Below, one piece after another: positions 26,025 to 33,934 of a stretch of DNA of 64,000 nucleotides (its first letter is position 1; every line of letters starts with the position of its first letter). Under the pieces are notes generated by a model, which saw nothing but the letters and a program-made list of their open reading frames with translations, did no database searches and was not told the DNA's origin. Origin of the DNA: Bacillota bacterium (lineage in GTDB: Bacteria > Bacillota > Clostridia > Lachnospirales > Lachnospiraceae); assembly GCA_023408815.1 (NCBI GenBank), contig JAEYJO010000047.1, forward strand, positions 62,001-126,000. The letters are read 5' to 3'. Made by a program: the position numbers and the translations under genes.

Positions 26025-26848
26025 AATTCTTCACCAATCCTTTCCAAGTCTGCCATCGCTACCGCGAACTGCTCGTCGTTAGGCGCTGTGCCATGCCATG
26101 CCGCCTTGTCTTCCATAAAGGAAACGCCTTTGCCCTTTACGCTGTGTACAACGATTGCCGTAGGCATACCTTTCGTTTCGCGAGCCTCTTTGAACGCTCT
26201 TCTGAGATCGTCGAAGTCATGAGCATCTGCATTGATTACGTGGAAGTTAAATGCCTCGAATTTTTTATCTATCGGATAGGGAGAACATATGTCGTCTACC
26301 TTACCATCAATCTGTAAGCCGTTGTTATCTATAATCGCTACCAGGTTATCCAGCTTTCTGTGCCCGGCGAGCATAGCCGCTTCCCATACCTGTCCTTCCT
26401 GAAGCTCTCCGTCTCCCAGAAGTGTATATACGCGGAAATCTTTACCGTCCAATTTAGCTCCCAGTGCCATTCCTACCGCTGCCGATATTCCTTGTCCCAG
26501 GGAACCGCTGGACATGTCCACTCCCGGGATATGCTTCATATCCGGATGTCCCTGCAAATACGAACCCAGCTTGCGCAGTGTCTTTAAATCCTCCACGGGA
26601 AAATAACCTTTATGGGCTAATGTGGAATACAAGCCCGGTGCCGTATGTCCCTTGGACAATACGAATCTGTCTCTGTTTTCCATCTTCGGATTCTGCGAAT
26701 CTACGTTCATTTCTTCATAGTACAGATATGTGAATACATCTGCCGCTGATAACGAGCCGCCCGGATGTCCGGCTTTTGCACTGTGAACCGCTGTAACGAT
26801 TCCTTTTCGCACTTCATTGGCTTTTTTTTGTAATTCTAAATTTTCCAT
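26012..26848 (-). CDS. tktA: Transketolase, N-terminal subunit
   Basis: This is the thiamine-diphosphate-binding half of a split transketolase, 278 residues. It has 'SAKAGHPGGSLSAADV', 'SKGHTAPGLY', 'SLGQGISAAVGMALG', the ThDP motif 'LGDGELQEGQVWEA' and 'IIDNNGLQIDG'. A strong ribosome site (ggagg) precedes the ATG. It is first in a three-gene unit with the C-subunit and rpe, which supports pentose catabolism. It follows the sugar importer genes after a terminator, so it probably has its own promoter in 26849-27029. Confidence 0.95.
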   Translation of the reverse strand: MENLELQKKANEVRKGIVTAVHSAKAGHPGGSLSAADVFTYLYYEEMNVDSQNPKMENRDRFVLSKGHTAPGLYSTLAHKGYFPVEDLKTLRKLGSYLQGHPDMKHIPGVDMSSGSLGQGISAAVGMALGAKLDGKDFRVYTLLGDGELQEGQVWEAAMLAGHRKLDNLVAIIDNNGLQIDGKVDDICSPYPIDKKFEAFNFHVINADAHDFDDLRRAFKEARETKGMPTAIVVHSVKGKGVSFMEDKAAWHGTAPNDEQFAVAMADLERIGEELCQK

Positions 26849-26873
26849 CTTTTTCCTCCAAAAATAAACCGCA

Positions 26874-26895
26874 TTTACTAAAACACTTTACTAAA
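26874..26895. repeat. Two direct copies of tttactaaa upstream of transketolase
   Basis: Copies at 26874-26882 and 26887-26895 are spaced 13 bases apart, start to start. They lie 25-50 bases before the transketolase ATG. Each is itself palindromic about its centre, so an operator is possible; no regulator is known. Confidence 0.35.
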
Positions 26896-27029
26896 CTACT
26901 CTACCACATATTAAATTTCCCGTCTATATAGTAACATGAAATAAATCTGCTAATTTGCAGACTTCTTTCAGCAGTTTTACCTTAAATGGCAGTAAAAATT
27001 CTAAAAACCCGCGAAAACACAAAATAACA

Positions 27030-27052
27030 AGGGGAACCCAAAGGGTTCCCCT
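27030..27052 (-). terminator. Terminator of the ytf-type importer operon
   Basis: A perfect 10-bp stem 27030-27039 / 27043-27052 (aggggaaccc / gggttcccct) with a three-base loop lies 47 bases past the last permease gene. On the minus strand it is followed by tgttatttt. Confidence 0.85.
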
Positions 27053-27098
27053 CAGGAACCTTATAGGGCTCCCTCGCAGCAGATCCGGCATGCCGTAC

Positions 27099-28112
27099 CT
27101 ACTTGCGCTTCTCCTTCGCCTTGGCAAATAGGCTTTGGAGTATGATGAAAAAGGCTAGCAATGCTGCTATCGTGATTTTGGTCCACCAAGAGGACAAGGT
27201 CCCTTGGAAGGTAATGAACGTCTCTATCGTTCCTTTGATCAATACGCCGAACAAGCTGCCGATGACGTTACCTACGCCGCCGGTAAGAAGAGTTCCTCCT
27301 ATTACTGCGCCGGCAATCGCTTCCATTTCAAAGCCTTTAGCCTGCTCTACGAAACCGGAACAGGTATTCAGGCCGAATAGGAATCCGCCGAAGGCCGCCA
27401 AAAATCCGTCTATAATATACACCTTCAGCTTCGTTCTTCTTACGTTAAGTCCCATTAAGAGGGCAGATTGCTCGTTACCGCCTACCGCGTAGACAGACCG
27501 TCCGAACTTCGTATATTTCAGCATGATGAATACGATGACCAACACTAATAGCGCCAGAACAACGCTCGGATAAATATACGGATTTATGATAACACCCTTT
27601 TTATTCACATAACCGCCGAAGGGGAAATATAATTTCTCCTGCGCCCAGCTTAGAAACAGTTCGTTTTTAATGCTTATCATCTCCGTGCTTATGATAGCCG
27701 TCATACCTCTCGCAAAAAACATTCCCGCCAAGGTAACGATGAACGGCTGAATCTTCAGATATGCAATGAGGAATCCCTGAACCAGCCCGAAAACTATTCC
27801 CACCAAAAGTACGATGATAACAGCAGGCACCGCTCCAATACCTTTTTTCTCCATCATCCACGCCAGAAGCATGCACGTCATGGCCACTACGGATCCTACC
27901 GAAATATCGATTCCTCCGGTAATGAGCACCATCGTCATGGATACCGCAATGACGATCAGGCCCGCATTGGAAATGAACAGGTTCAAAAATACCTGAAGTC
28001 TTCCGAAATTATTATCTTTAAATACGATCAATCCGATGGCATACATGATAAAAAACAGCAAAATCGTAATGAGAAGCAGGAATTGATTGCCTTCCAGTTT
28101 GAATTTCTTCAT
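27099..28112 (-). CDS. yjfF: Sugar ABC transporter permease, YjfF-type
   Basis: The 337-residue membrane protein has about nine helices, the CUT2 permease motif 'ITGGIDISVGSVVAMT', and the conserved loops 'AVGGNEQSALLMGLNVRRTK' and 'GAVIGGTLLTGGVGNVIGS'. It pairs with the YtfT-type permease whose stop overlaps this start by one base. In E. coli the YtfQRT-YjfF system imports galactofuranose; related systems in other bacteria take arabinofuranose or fructose. The nearby arabinose and pentose phosphate genes make a pentofuranose a reasonable but unproven guess. Confidence 0.9.
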   Translation of the reverse strand: MKKFKLEGNQFLLLITILLFFIMYAIGLIVFKDNNFGRLQVFLNLFISNAGLIVIAVSMTMVLITGGIDISVGSVVAMTCMLLAWMMEKKGIGAVPAVIIVLLVGIVFGLVQGFLIAYLKIQPFIVTLAGMFFARGMTAIISTEMISIKNELFLSWAQEKLYFPFGGYVNKKGVIINPYIYPSVVLALLVLVIVFIMLKYTKFGRSVYAVGGNEQSALLMGLNVRRTKLKVYIIDGFLAAFGGFLFGLNTCSGFVEQAKGFEMEAIAGAVIGGTLLTGGVGNVIGSLFGVLIKGTIETFITFQGTLSSWWTKITIAALLAFFIILQSLFAKAKEKRK

Positions 28113-29173
28113 TATGCCACCCTCTTTCTGGCTCCGCCGCCGATTTTCTTCTTAGTGTTCTTCCAAATCTTCGATAGCTCAGGCGACTGCAGGGATACGA
28201 TGATCACAACTACGATAGCCTTATATACCGGAATCTGGTCCGCCGATACGCCCATGGCGTATAAAGTAGTGGTAAGCGCCTGGATCGTGTAAGCTCCGAT
28301 TACGCTTCCGGCCAGGGAAAATTTACCGCCGCCCAGACTGTTTCCTCCCAGTGCCACAGCCAGAATCGCATCCAGTTCCATATTCAGTCCCGCATTATTG
28401 GCATCGATAGAATATACTCTGGAGGTGATGATAAGTCCCGCGATACCGGCACATAAACCGCAGTAGGCATAAGTCAAGAACTGTATCATCGTAGAATTAA
28501 GTCCCACTAATCTTGCCGCCCTGGCATTAATACCTACTGTCTCGATATAAAGGCCCAGCGCTGTTTTCTTCAACAGGAGCATTGTCAGTAATACTACAAG
28601 AATCGCTGCGAATACCGGTGTGGGAAGGGGAACACCGCTGATGAAGGCCCCCAGCTTCTTAAAATGATCCACACGCACGTAGATCATCTGTCCGTCCGTG
28701 ATAAGCTGTGCAATACCGCGGCCGGCCGTAAATAAGATCAGGGTGGCAACCATAGGCTGGATCTTCATCTTCGCCACTAAAAAACCGTTCCATGCACCGC
28801 ATACGATACCTACCGCCATCGCTGCCAGCACTCCCAGTATATAGGGGGCATGGTATTCGTTTACCGTCTGCTGACCGCCTGAAAGCACGAAGCAGCAGAG
28901 GGCACCTGCCAGAGCGCTGACCGCTCCTACGGAAATATCCGTACCCCCGGAGGCCGCAACCACCAACGTCATGCCTACCGCAAGGATCACCAGCTCGCTG
29001 GCGCGGTTTATAACGTCGATAATATATCCATAAAATACTCCGTTGTTAATTGTTATTGCAAAAAAGGTGGGCGTCTTGATGACGTTGATAAGAAGCACCA
29101 GCGCCAAACATAGAAACGGCAGGAAAAGCTTATATCCTGTCAGCCTCTTAAATGTATTTTTCGCATTATTCAT
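28112..29173 (-). CDS. ytfT: Sugar ABC transporter permease, YtfT-type
   Basis: The 353-residue membrane protein has the CUT2 motif 'ASGGTDISVGAVSALAG' and the 'GINARAARLVGLNSTMIQF' and 'AVALGGNSLGGGKFSLAGS' loops. Start at 29173 is preferred since aggtgg lies 5 bases upstream; a GTG three codons earlier is a weak alternative. It overlaps the end of the ATPase gene by eight bases and the next permease start by one base, so the three are translated as a block. It forms half of the channel of the importer. Confidence 0.9.
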   Translation of the reverse strand: MNNAKNTFKRLTGYKLFLPFLCLALVLLINVIKTPTFFAITINNGVFYGYIIDVINRASELVILAVGMTLVVAASGGTDISVGAVSALAGALCCFVLSGGQQTVNEYHAPYILGVLAAMAVGIVCGAWNGFLVAKMKIQPMVATLILFTAGRGIAQLITDGQMIYVRVDHFKKLGAFISGVPLPTPVFAAILVVLLTMLLLKKTALGLYIETVGINARAARLVGLNSTMIQFLTYAYCGLCAGIAGLIITSRVYSIDANNAGLNMELDAILAVALGGNSLGGGKFSLAGSVIGAYTIQALTTTLYAMGVSADQIPVYKAIVVVIIVSLQSPELSKIWKNTKKKIGGGARKRVA

Positions 29174-30704
29174 CACTTCCACCTCCCGCTATTGCTTTCA
29201 TGACACCCTCCTGAGAAAGCTCACTGCTTCCCAGTTCTCCTACCTTCCAGCCGTCTCTTAGAACTGCCATTTTTGAACAAGTGCGAAGCATCTCTTCGAT
29301 CTCGGAGGAAATGAACATAACCGCCATGCCTTCTCCCGCGAGTTTCAATACAAGCTTCTGGATCTCCGTCTTTGTGCCGATATCGATACCTCTGGTGGGT
29401 TCATCCAGAATGATGAAGTCGGGATCAGTAAGAAGCCATCTTCCCAAAATCACTTTCTGCTGATTGCCTCCCGACAATTGCTTAATCGGGACCTCTCTAT
29501 TCGCCGTCTTAATCTTTAAAAGATCTATGTACTTATCGGTAAATTCTTCCTGCTCCTTCTTGCTAAGCTGCTTAAATATACCTTTTTTCGCCTGCAGAGC
29601 AATGATGATGTTTTCCCTTACGGAAAGATCCGCAATAATGCCCTCTTCCTTTCTGTTCTCCGGCAAATAAGCCATTCCCGCCTGCATCGCGTCGATGGGC
29701 GCACCGACCAAAAGCTTTTGTCCTTTTACAAAAAGGTCCCCGCCATCGGCCTTATCCGCACCATAGATCGCCCGTGCCAGCTCGCTACGTCCCGAACCTA
29801 AAAGGCCCGTAAGTCCGATTACTTCGCCCTTGTGGATTTGAATATCAAAGGGTTTGATCGTTCCCGTATGACACAGCTTCTTCGCATCGATTACCACTTC
29901 TTCGCTGACCTTGCCCTCTCCCTCTCCACTCTTCTTAATGGCGGCAAGATCATCAAAATCCTTACCCATCATTTCCGCAACGAGACGTACCCTGGGCAGT
30001 TTCTCTACTTCGAATTCGCCTACCAAGGCACCGTTTCTAAGTACGGTTATGCGGTCGCACACCTCATATACCTGTTCTAAAAAGTGGGTAACGAATATAA
30101 TTCCTACTCCTTGTGCCTTCAGCTTTCTCATTAAGGCAAAAAGCTTCTCCACCTCACCATCGTCCAGAGAGGATGTGGGTTCATCCAAGATGAGAACCTT
30201 GGCAGACATATCCACCGCTCTGGCGATAGCTATCATCTGCTGCAATGCTATGGAATAATTGTCCAGCGTCTTCGTTACATCTATATTTATATCCAGACTG
30301 CCTAAAACTTCTTTAGACTTTTTGTTCATGGTTTTCCAGTCAATTGCCCCGAATTTCTTCGGTTCCCTGCCGATAAACAGATTTTCCGCAACAGTAAGGT
30401 TCGGGCAAAGATTGACCTCCTGATATACGGTACTGATACCGTTTGCCTGCGCCTCCTGAGGCGATTTGTTGATAATCGGATGGGGGCTTTCGTCTATTAT
30501 TATTTCTCCCGTTTCGAACTCCTCTACTCCGGTGAGCACCTTGATTAATGTTGATTTTCCCGCACCGTTTTCTCCCATAAGAGCATGTATTTCTCCCGCC
30601 CTTAAAGTAAAGTCCACGTTTTCCAAGGCTACAACTCCGGGGAAATTCTTATTAATATGACGCATCGTCAATACGATTTTATTTTCCTTACGGCTGTTTT
30701 CCAT
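29166..30704 (-). CDS. ytfR: Sugar ABC transporter ATPase, YtfR-type, two nucleotide-binding domains
   Basis: The 512-residue protein has an intact Walker A 'GENGAGKST' (about 45-53), Walker B 'VLILDEPTSSL' and H-loop 'FVTHFLEQ' in domain 1. Domain 2 has 'GLLGSGRSE' in place of Walker A, the signature 'LSGGNQQKV' and Walker B 'FIILDEPTRGID', the normal CUT2 pattern. It powers the YtfT/YjfF-type channel. It is separated from the binding-protein gene by 385 bases that contain a MITE-like element, so its level may differ from the binding protein's. Confidence 0.92.
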   Translation of the reverse strand: MENSRKENKIVLTMRHINKNFPGVVALENVDFTLRAGEIHALMGENGAGKSTLIKVLTGVEEFETGEIIIDESPHPIINKSPQEAQANGISTVYQEVNLCPNLTVAENLFIGREPKKFGAIDWKTMNKKSKEVLGSLDINIDVTKTLDNYSIALQQMIAIARAVDMSAKVLILDEPTSSLDDGEVEKLFALMRKLKAQGVGIIFVTHFLEQVYEVCDRITVLRNGALVGEFEVEKLPRVRLVAEMMGKDFDDLAAIKKSGEGEGKVSEEVVIDAKKLCHTGTIKPFDIQIHKGEVIGLTGLLGSGRSELARAIYGADKADGGDLFVKGQKLLVGAPIDAMQAGMAYLPENRKEEGIIADLSVRENIIIALQAKKGIFKQLSKKEQEEFTDKYIDLLKIKTANREVPIKQLSGGNQQKVILGRWLLTDPDFIILDEPTRGIDIGTKTEIQKLVLKLAGEGMAVMFISSEIEEMLRTCSKMAVLRDGWKVGELGSSELSQEGVMKAIAGGGSDE

Positions 30705-30779
30705 TTGGGCTTCATTCCTTCCTTAAAAATCTGCCATACTTTTTCATCATCTCATATCATATCTTTGCCATTTATTTTT

Positions 30780-30797
30780 AGGAACACTTTCCTATTA
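30780..30797. repeat. Short copy (D) of the dispersed palindrome
   Basis: The stretch aggaacactttcctatta matches the palindromic core (tagga...tccta) of the copies at 1961, 10367 and 37568. It touches the left end of the MITE-like element. Confidence 0.5.
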
Positions 30798-31000
30798 GGA
30801 TTAGGGTGTCAAAAGGTCCTTTTTAAATATATTCGGGCCAATATGACAATAACAAAAAGAACGACTGCGCCTATGAAAATATTTAGAAGTTCTTTCTCTG
30901 GATATTTGTGCCATAACAGAAAACAAAACTGTTTGAGCGCAGCGAGTTTTTTGTTTTCTGGTATGTTTGGTTCAAAGGGACCTTTGACACCCCAATCCTA
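30796..31000. mobile_element. MITE-like element with terminal inverted repeats
   Basis: Ends 30796-30819 and 30977-31000 are 24-base imperfect inverted repeats (taggatt[a/g]gggtgtcaaa...), both bounded by TA. Inside, 30918-30928 and 30949-30959 form an 11-bp hairpin (agaaaacaaaa / ttttgttttct). No transposase is encoded. Size and structure suit a non-autonomous miniature element inserted between the binding-protein and ATPase genes. Remaining parts of this 385-base gap (30705-30779, 31001-31089) show nothing else clear. Confidence 0.55.
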
Positions 31001-31089
31001 CTTACATGAAAAATATGGCGGGAAAGAATCCATTCCAGACTCTCCACCCGCCGCCCTTGCATTTCTTAGTTAATGTAAACCATTAAATA

Positions 31090-32175
31090 TTAATATGCGC
31101 GTGTCTCTTTGATCGCTGCAACGTCCATGGATGTATCGAAGTAAGCTTCATCTACATACTGAATCTTCTCAACGCTTTCGCCGGCTTCCAGCTTCTGAAT
31201 GATTTCAGCTACACGGGGTCCGTGAAGCGGGTTACATTCGAATGCCGCATTCAAGTCGCCTGCGATCATTGCATCAAAAGCTGCTGCCACTGCGTCGAAG
31301 GAAATAATTGTGATGTCGCCTTCCGGTCCGCATGTCTTACCTGCTGCTTTGATAGCATCGATTGCGCCGAATGCCATATTATCGTTTTCACAAACAACTA
31401 CATCGATATCAGGATACTGCTTTAAGAAGGACTCCATAACTTCCTGACCTTTGGACTGTGTGAATTCGCCGGTCTGTTTGTCTAACATAACCCAGTTGTC
31501 CTGCATTCCGCTTGCGAAACCGTCTGTACGTCCAACCTGGGCGGAAGCACCGATTGTTCCCTGAAGAGTAACGATGTTGATTTCTTCATCTCCTCTTCCC
31601 TGTCCCTCTAAGTATGTTTTCAGCCAAGCTGCTGCATCAGAACCTTCCTTTTCGAAGTTACCGCCTACCCAGCACTCATATAAAGAATCATCGGAAACGT
31701 CCATCATTCTATCGGAAAGGATTACCGGAATGCCTGCTTCCTTAGCTTCTTCCAGAACGGTTTCCCATCCGGTTTCAACTACGGGAGCTACTACGATATA
31801 ATCAACTTCCTGCTGAATAAAGGAACGGATTGCTTTAATCTGGTTCTCTTGCTTCTGCTGTGCATCGTCAAAGATCAACTGATAGCCGTTTTCTTCCGTA
31901 AAGGTCGTCTTAAAAGATTCCGTGTTAGCCGTTCTCCAATCGGATTCCGCACCAACCTGCGCATAGCCCACAACAATCAAATCGTCGGAAGCTTCCTCAG
32001 CTGCCGGCTCCTCCGCCACTTCCTCAGCAGCTTCTTCAGCGGGTGCCGCTTCCTCTGCCGGTGCCGCTTCTGCTGCGGGTTCTGCCGCTGCCGGTGCAGA
32101 AGTAGCGCTGCCGCAGCCTGCCATAGTTGCTACCATTGCTGTCGCAAGAATAACGCTTAAAAATTTCTTTTTCAT
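31090..32175 (-). CDS. ytfQ: Sugar ABC transporter substrate-binding lipoprotein, YtfQ-type
   Basis: A lipoprotein signal ends in MAGC (Cys21), followed by a long Ala/Glu/Pro linker (about 25-65). The body matches YtfQ closely: 'VGYAQVGAESDWRTAN', 'DAQQKQENQIKAIRSFI', 'APVVETGWETVLEEAKEA', 'LQGTIGASAQVGRTDGF' and 'SKGQEVMESFL'. These are diagnostic of the galactofuranose-type binding proteins, which prefer furanose sugars. It is the first gene of the importer operon, with three phased repeats and a two-component pair just upstream. Confidence 0.93.
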   Translation of the reverse strand: MKKKFLSVILATAMVATMAGCGSATSAPAAAEPAAEAAPAEEAAPAEEAAEEVAEEPAAEEASDDLIVVGYAQVGAESDWRTANTESFKTTFTEENGYQLIFDDAQQKQENQIKAIRSFIQQEVDYIVVAPVVETGWETVLEEAKEAGIPVILSDRMMDVSDDSLYECWVGGNFEKEGSDAAAWLKTYLEGQGRGDEEINIVTLQGTIGASAQVGRTDGFASGMQDNWVMLDKQTGEFTQSKGQEVMESFLKQYPDIDVVVCENDNMAFGAIDAIKAAGKTCGPEGDITIISFDAVAAAFDAMIAGDLNAAFECNPLHGPRVAEIIQKLEAGESVEKIQYVDEAYFDTSMDVAAIKETRAY

Positions 32176-32224
32176 TAATTACCCTCCTTATATTGTTTTG
32201 GTACATTCAGCATGAGCATTTTCT

Positions 32225-32270
32225 ACTCATTTGAGTGTTCCTTACTCATTTGAGTGTTCTTTACTCGTTG
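32225..32270. promoter_or_regulatory. Phased 19-bp repeats, probable regulator binding sites before ytfQ
   Basis: The palindrome-like unit actcatttgagt occurs at 32225-32236 and 32244-32255, and a degraded third unit (actcgttg) starts at 32263. Spacing is exactly 19 bases, nearly two helix turns. They lie 50-95 bases before the ytfQ ATG, directly after the YesM/YesN genes. AraC-type response regulators bind such direct repeats. The rest of 32176-32461 is AT-rich. Confidence 0.55.
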
Positions 32271-32461
32271 CTATCGATGTGCCTCTCGTTTATATGTATT
32301 ATTCTATCAATTTCCGCATGGAATGAAAGGGAATATTTTATTTGGAAAGTGGTATTTTTTACTAATCTGTGAACAAAAAATGAACTTTTTAAATTATTTT
32401 ATGAAAAAAGTTCATTTTTTTACGCTCTTTATTCTTTTTGTTCTAAATGCGCAAAGGACAC

Positions 32462-33934
32462 TTATATAGGTATCGTAACGCTTACCACAGTCCCCTCCCC
32501 ATACACGCTGCGGAAGGTAAGTCCGTACTCCTTTCCATAGTTCAGACGTATTCTCTCGTTTACATTAGCCAGTCCGAAGCCCGCCGTATCTTCGCTGTCG
32601 CTATGCTCCTTCTCTATAGTTTCATAAAGCGTATGAATCTGTTCAGGCATCATTCCTATACCATTGTCCTTTACGGTAAAAATCAGGAGGTTATCCTTAA
32701 TTTTTCCATTGACCTCAATCTCTCCCTTCCCCCTCTTATTCTTAATTCCATGATAAAGAGCATTCTCCACCAGGGGCTGTAAGGTAAGCTTCAAGATCGG
32801 ATATTCGTTCATGCTGTCGGGAATATTGATTTTATAATCCATAATGTCCCGGTACCTGAACTTTTGTATTTCCAGATAACTGTTTATGTGAGACACCTCT
32901 TCGCGGACCGTTATATAATCCCGCCCCTTGCTGAGGGTCGTCCTGAAAAAGCCCGACAAGGAGGAAACGAGGGAAACCACTTCCTCTTTCTTTCCTGCTT
33001 CCGCCATCCATATGATGGTATCCAGGGTGTTGTATAAAAAGTGGGGATTAATCTGTGCCTGCAAAAGCTTCAGTTCCGCATCCCGAAGGTTGAGCTGCTC
33101 CTGTTTGATCCGCTCTACAAGCTCACCCATATCCGCGATCATCTTATTGAAACTTTCCGCCAGAACGGCCGTCTCATCCGATGAATTCACCTCGACCCGG
33201 ACATCGAAGTTGCCAAGGGCGACCTCCTCCGTAGTTCTGCACATGCCCACGATCGGCCTTACCACACTTCTGGAAATAGCAAAGCCTACCATCACCGCTC
33301 CTGCTGTGACCACAATCAGGCAGACGACGGTGATTTCTACCGCATCCTGCTCCTTTTGTTCCAGCTCATATCTTACAGATTCCAGATGGTCCGTTTCGTA
33401 ATGGATGTATTCCTGGATCGCCTCTTGAAGAACCTCGGTCAATATTCTGATATTGTTGTCGAGGCGTACCAGATTCTCTTCATAATGTCCGCTTTCTCCA
33501 GCATCCTCCGAGATTTCCAGCATGCGCTTCTCCAAGGTGTCGAAGGTCTTAAGAAGCCTCTTTACCCTCCTCGCGTTGCCCGGTGCCAGCGTGGACTTCT
33601 GCAGTTTGGTAAAATCTGTCCTCGCCTCCTCCAGTACCTCGTAAGGATTGCGTATGTCCTTTTTCTCCTGGATATTTTCCGGAACTGCCGAGCCAATGGC
33701 AATCTGATACATTCCGGCGTCAATTTCCTTCTTGAAGTCGATGTTGTAACTGTTTGCCAGAGAGACATTTTTTACGATCTGATTATAGGAGTTACAATAG
33801 TTTATCATCGATACCAGTAGATAAATCACCAGAATGATAAAGGGAACCATAATGACAGCAATCATCACGTTCAGTTTTCTGTTCAGCTTCCCATTGAGCC
33901 GGAATGCTTTCATTAACTTCAAGAGTTTTTTCAT
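32462..33934 (-). CDS. Sensor histidine kinase, YesM type
   Basis: The 490-residue protein has a membrane helix (about 20-44), a roughly 165-residue helical extracellular region, a second helix (about 210-235), a HAMP domain, and the His_kinase box 'QINPHFLYNTLDTIIWM'. The ATP-binding motifs are 'LQPLVENALYHG', 'VKDNGIGM' and 'GFGLANVNERI'. Start at 33934 is chosen because it overlaps the response regulator stop as ATGA with ggagg just upstream, indicating translational coupling. It probably senses a sugar or a binding-protein complex and controls the ytf-type importer. Confidence 0.92.
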   Translation of the reverse strand: MKKLLKLMKAFRLNGKLNRKLNVMIAVIMVPFIILVIYLLVSMINYCNSYNQIVKNVSLANSYNIDFKKEIDAGMYQIAIGSAVPENIQEKKDIRNPYEVLEEARTDFTKLQKSTLAPGNARRVKRLLKTFDTLEKRMLEISEDAGESGHYEENLVRLDNNIRILTEVLQEAIQEYIHYETDHLESVRYELEQKEQDAVEITVVCLIVVTAGAVMVGFAISRSVVRPIVGMCRTTEEVALGNFDVRVEVNSSDETAVLAESFNKMIADMGELVERIKQEQLNLRDAELKLLQAQINPHFLYNTLDTIIWMAEAGKKEEVVSLVSSLSGFFRTTLSKGRDYITVREEVSHINSYLEIQKFRYRDIMDYKINIPDSMNEYPILKLTLQPLVENALYHGIKNKRGKGEIEVNGKIKDNLLIFTVKDNGIGMMPEQIHTLYETIEKEHSDSEDTAGFGLANVNERIRLNYGKEYGLTFRSVYGEGTVVSVTIPI

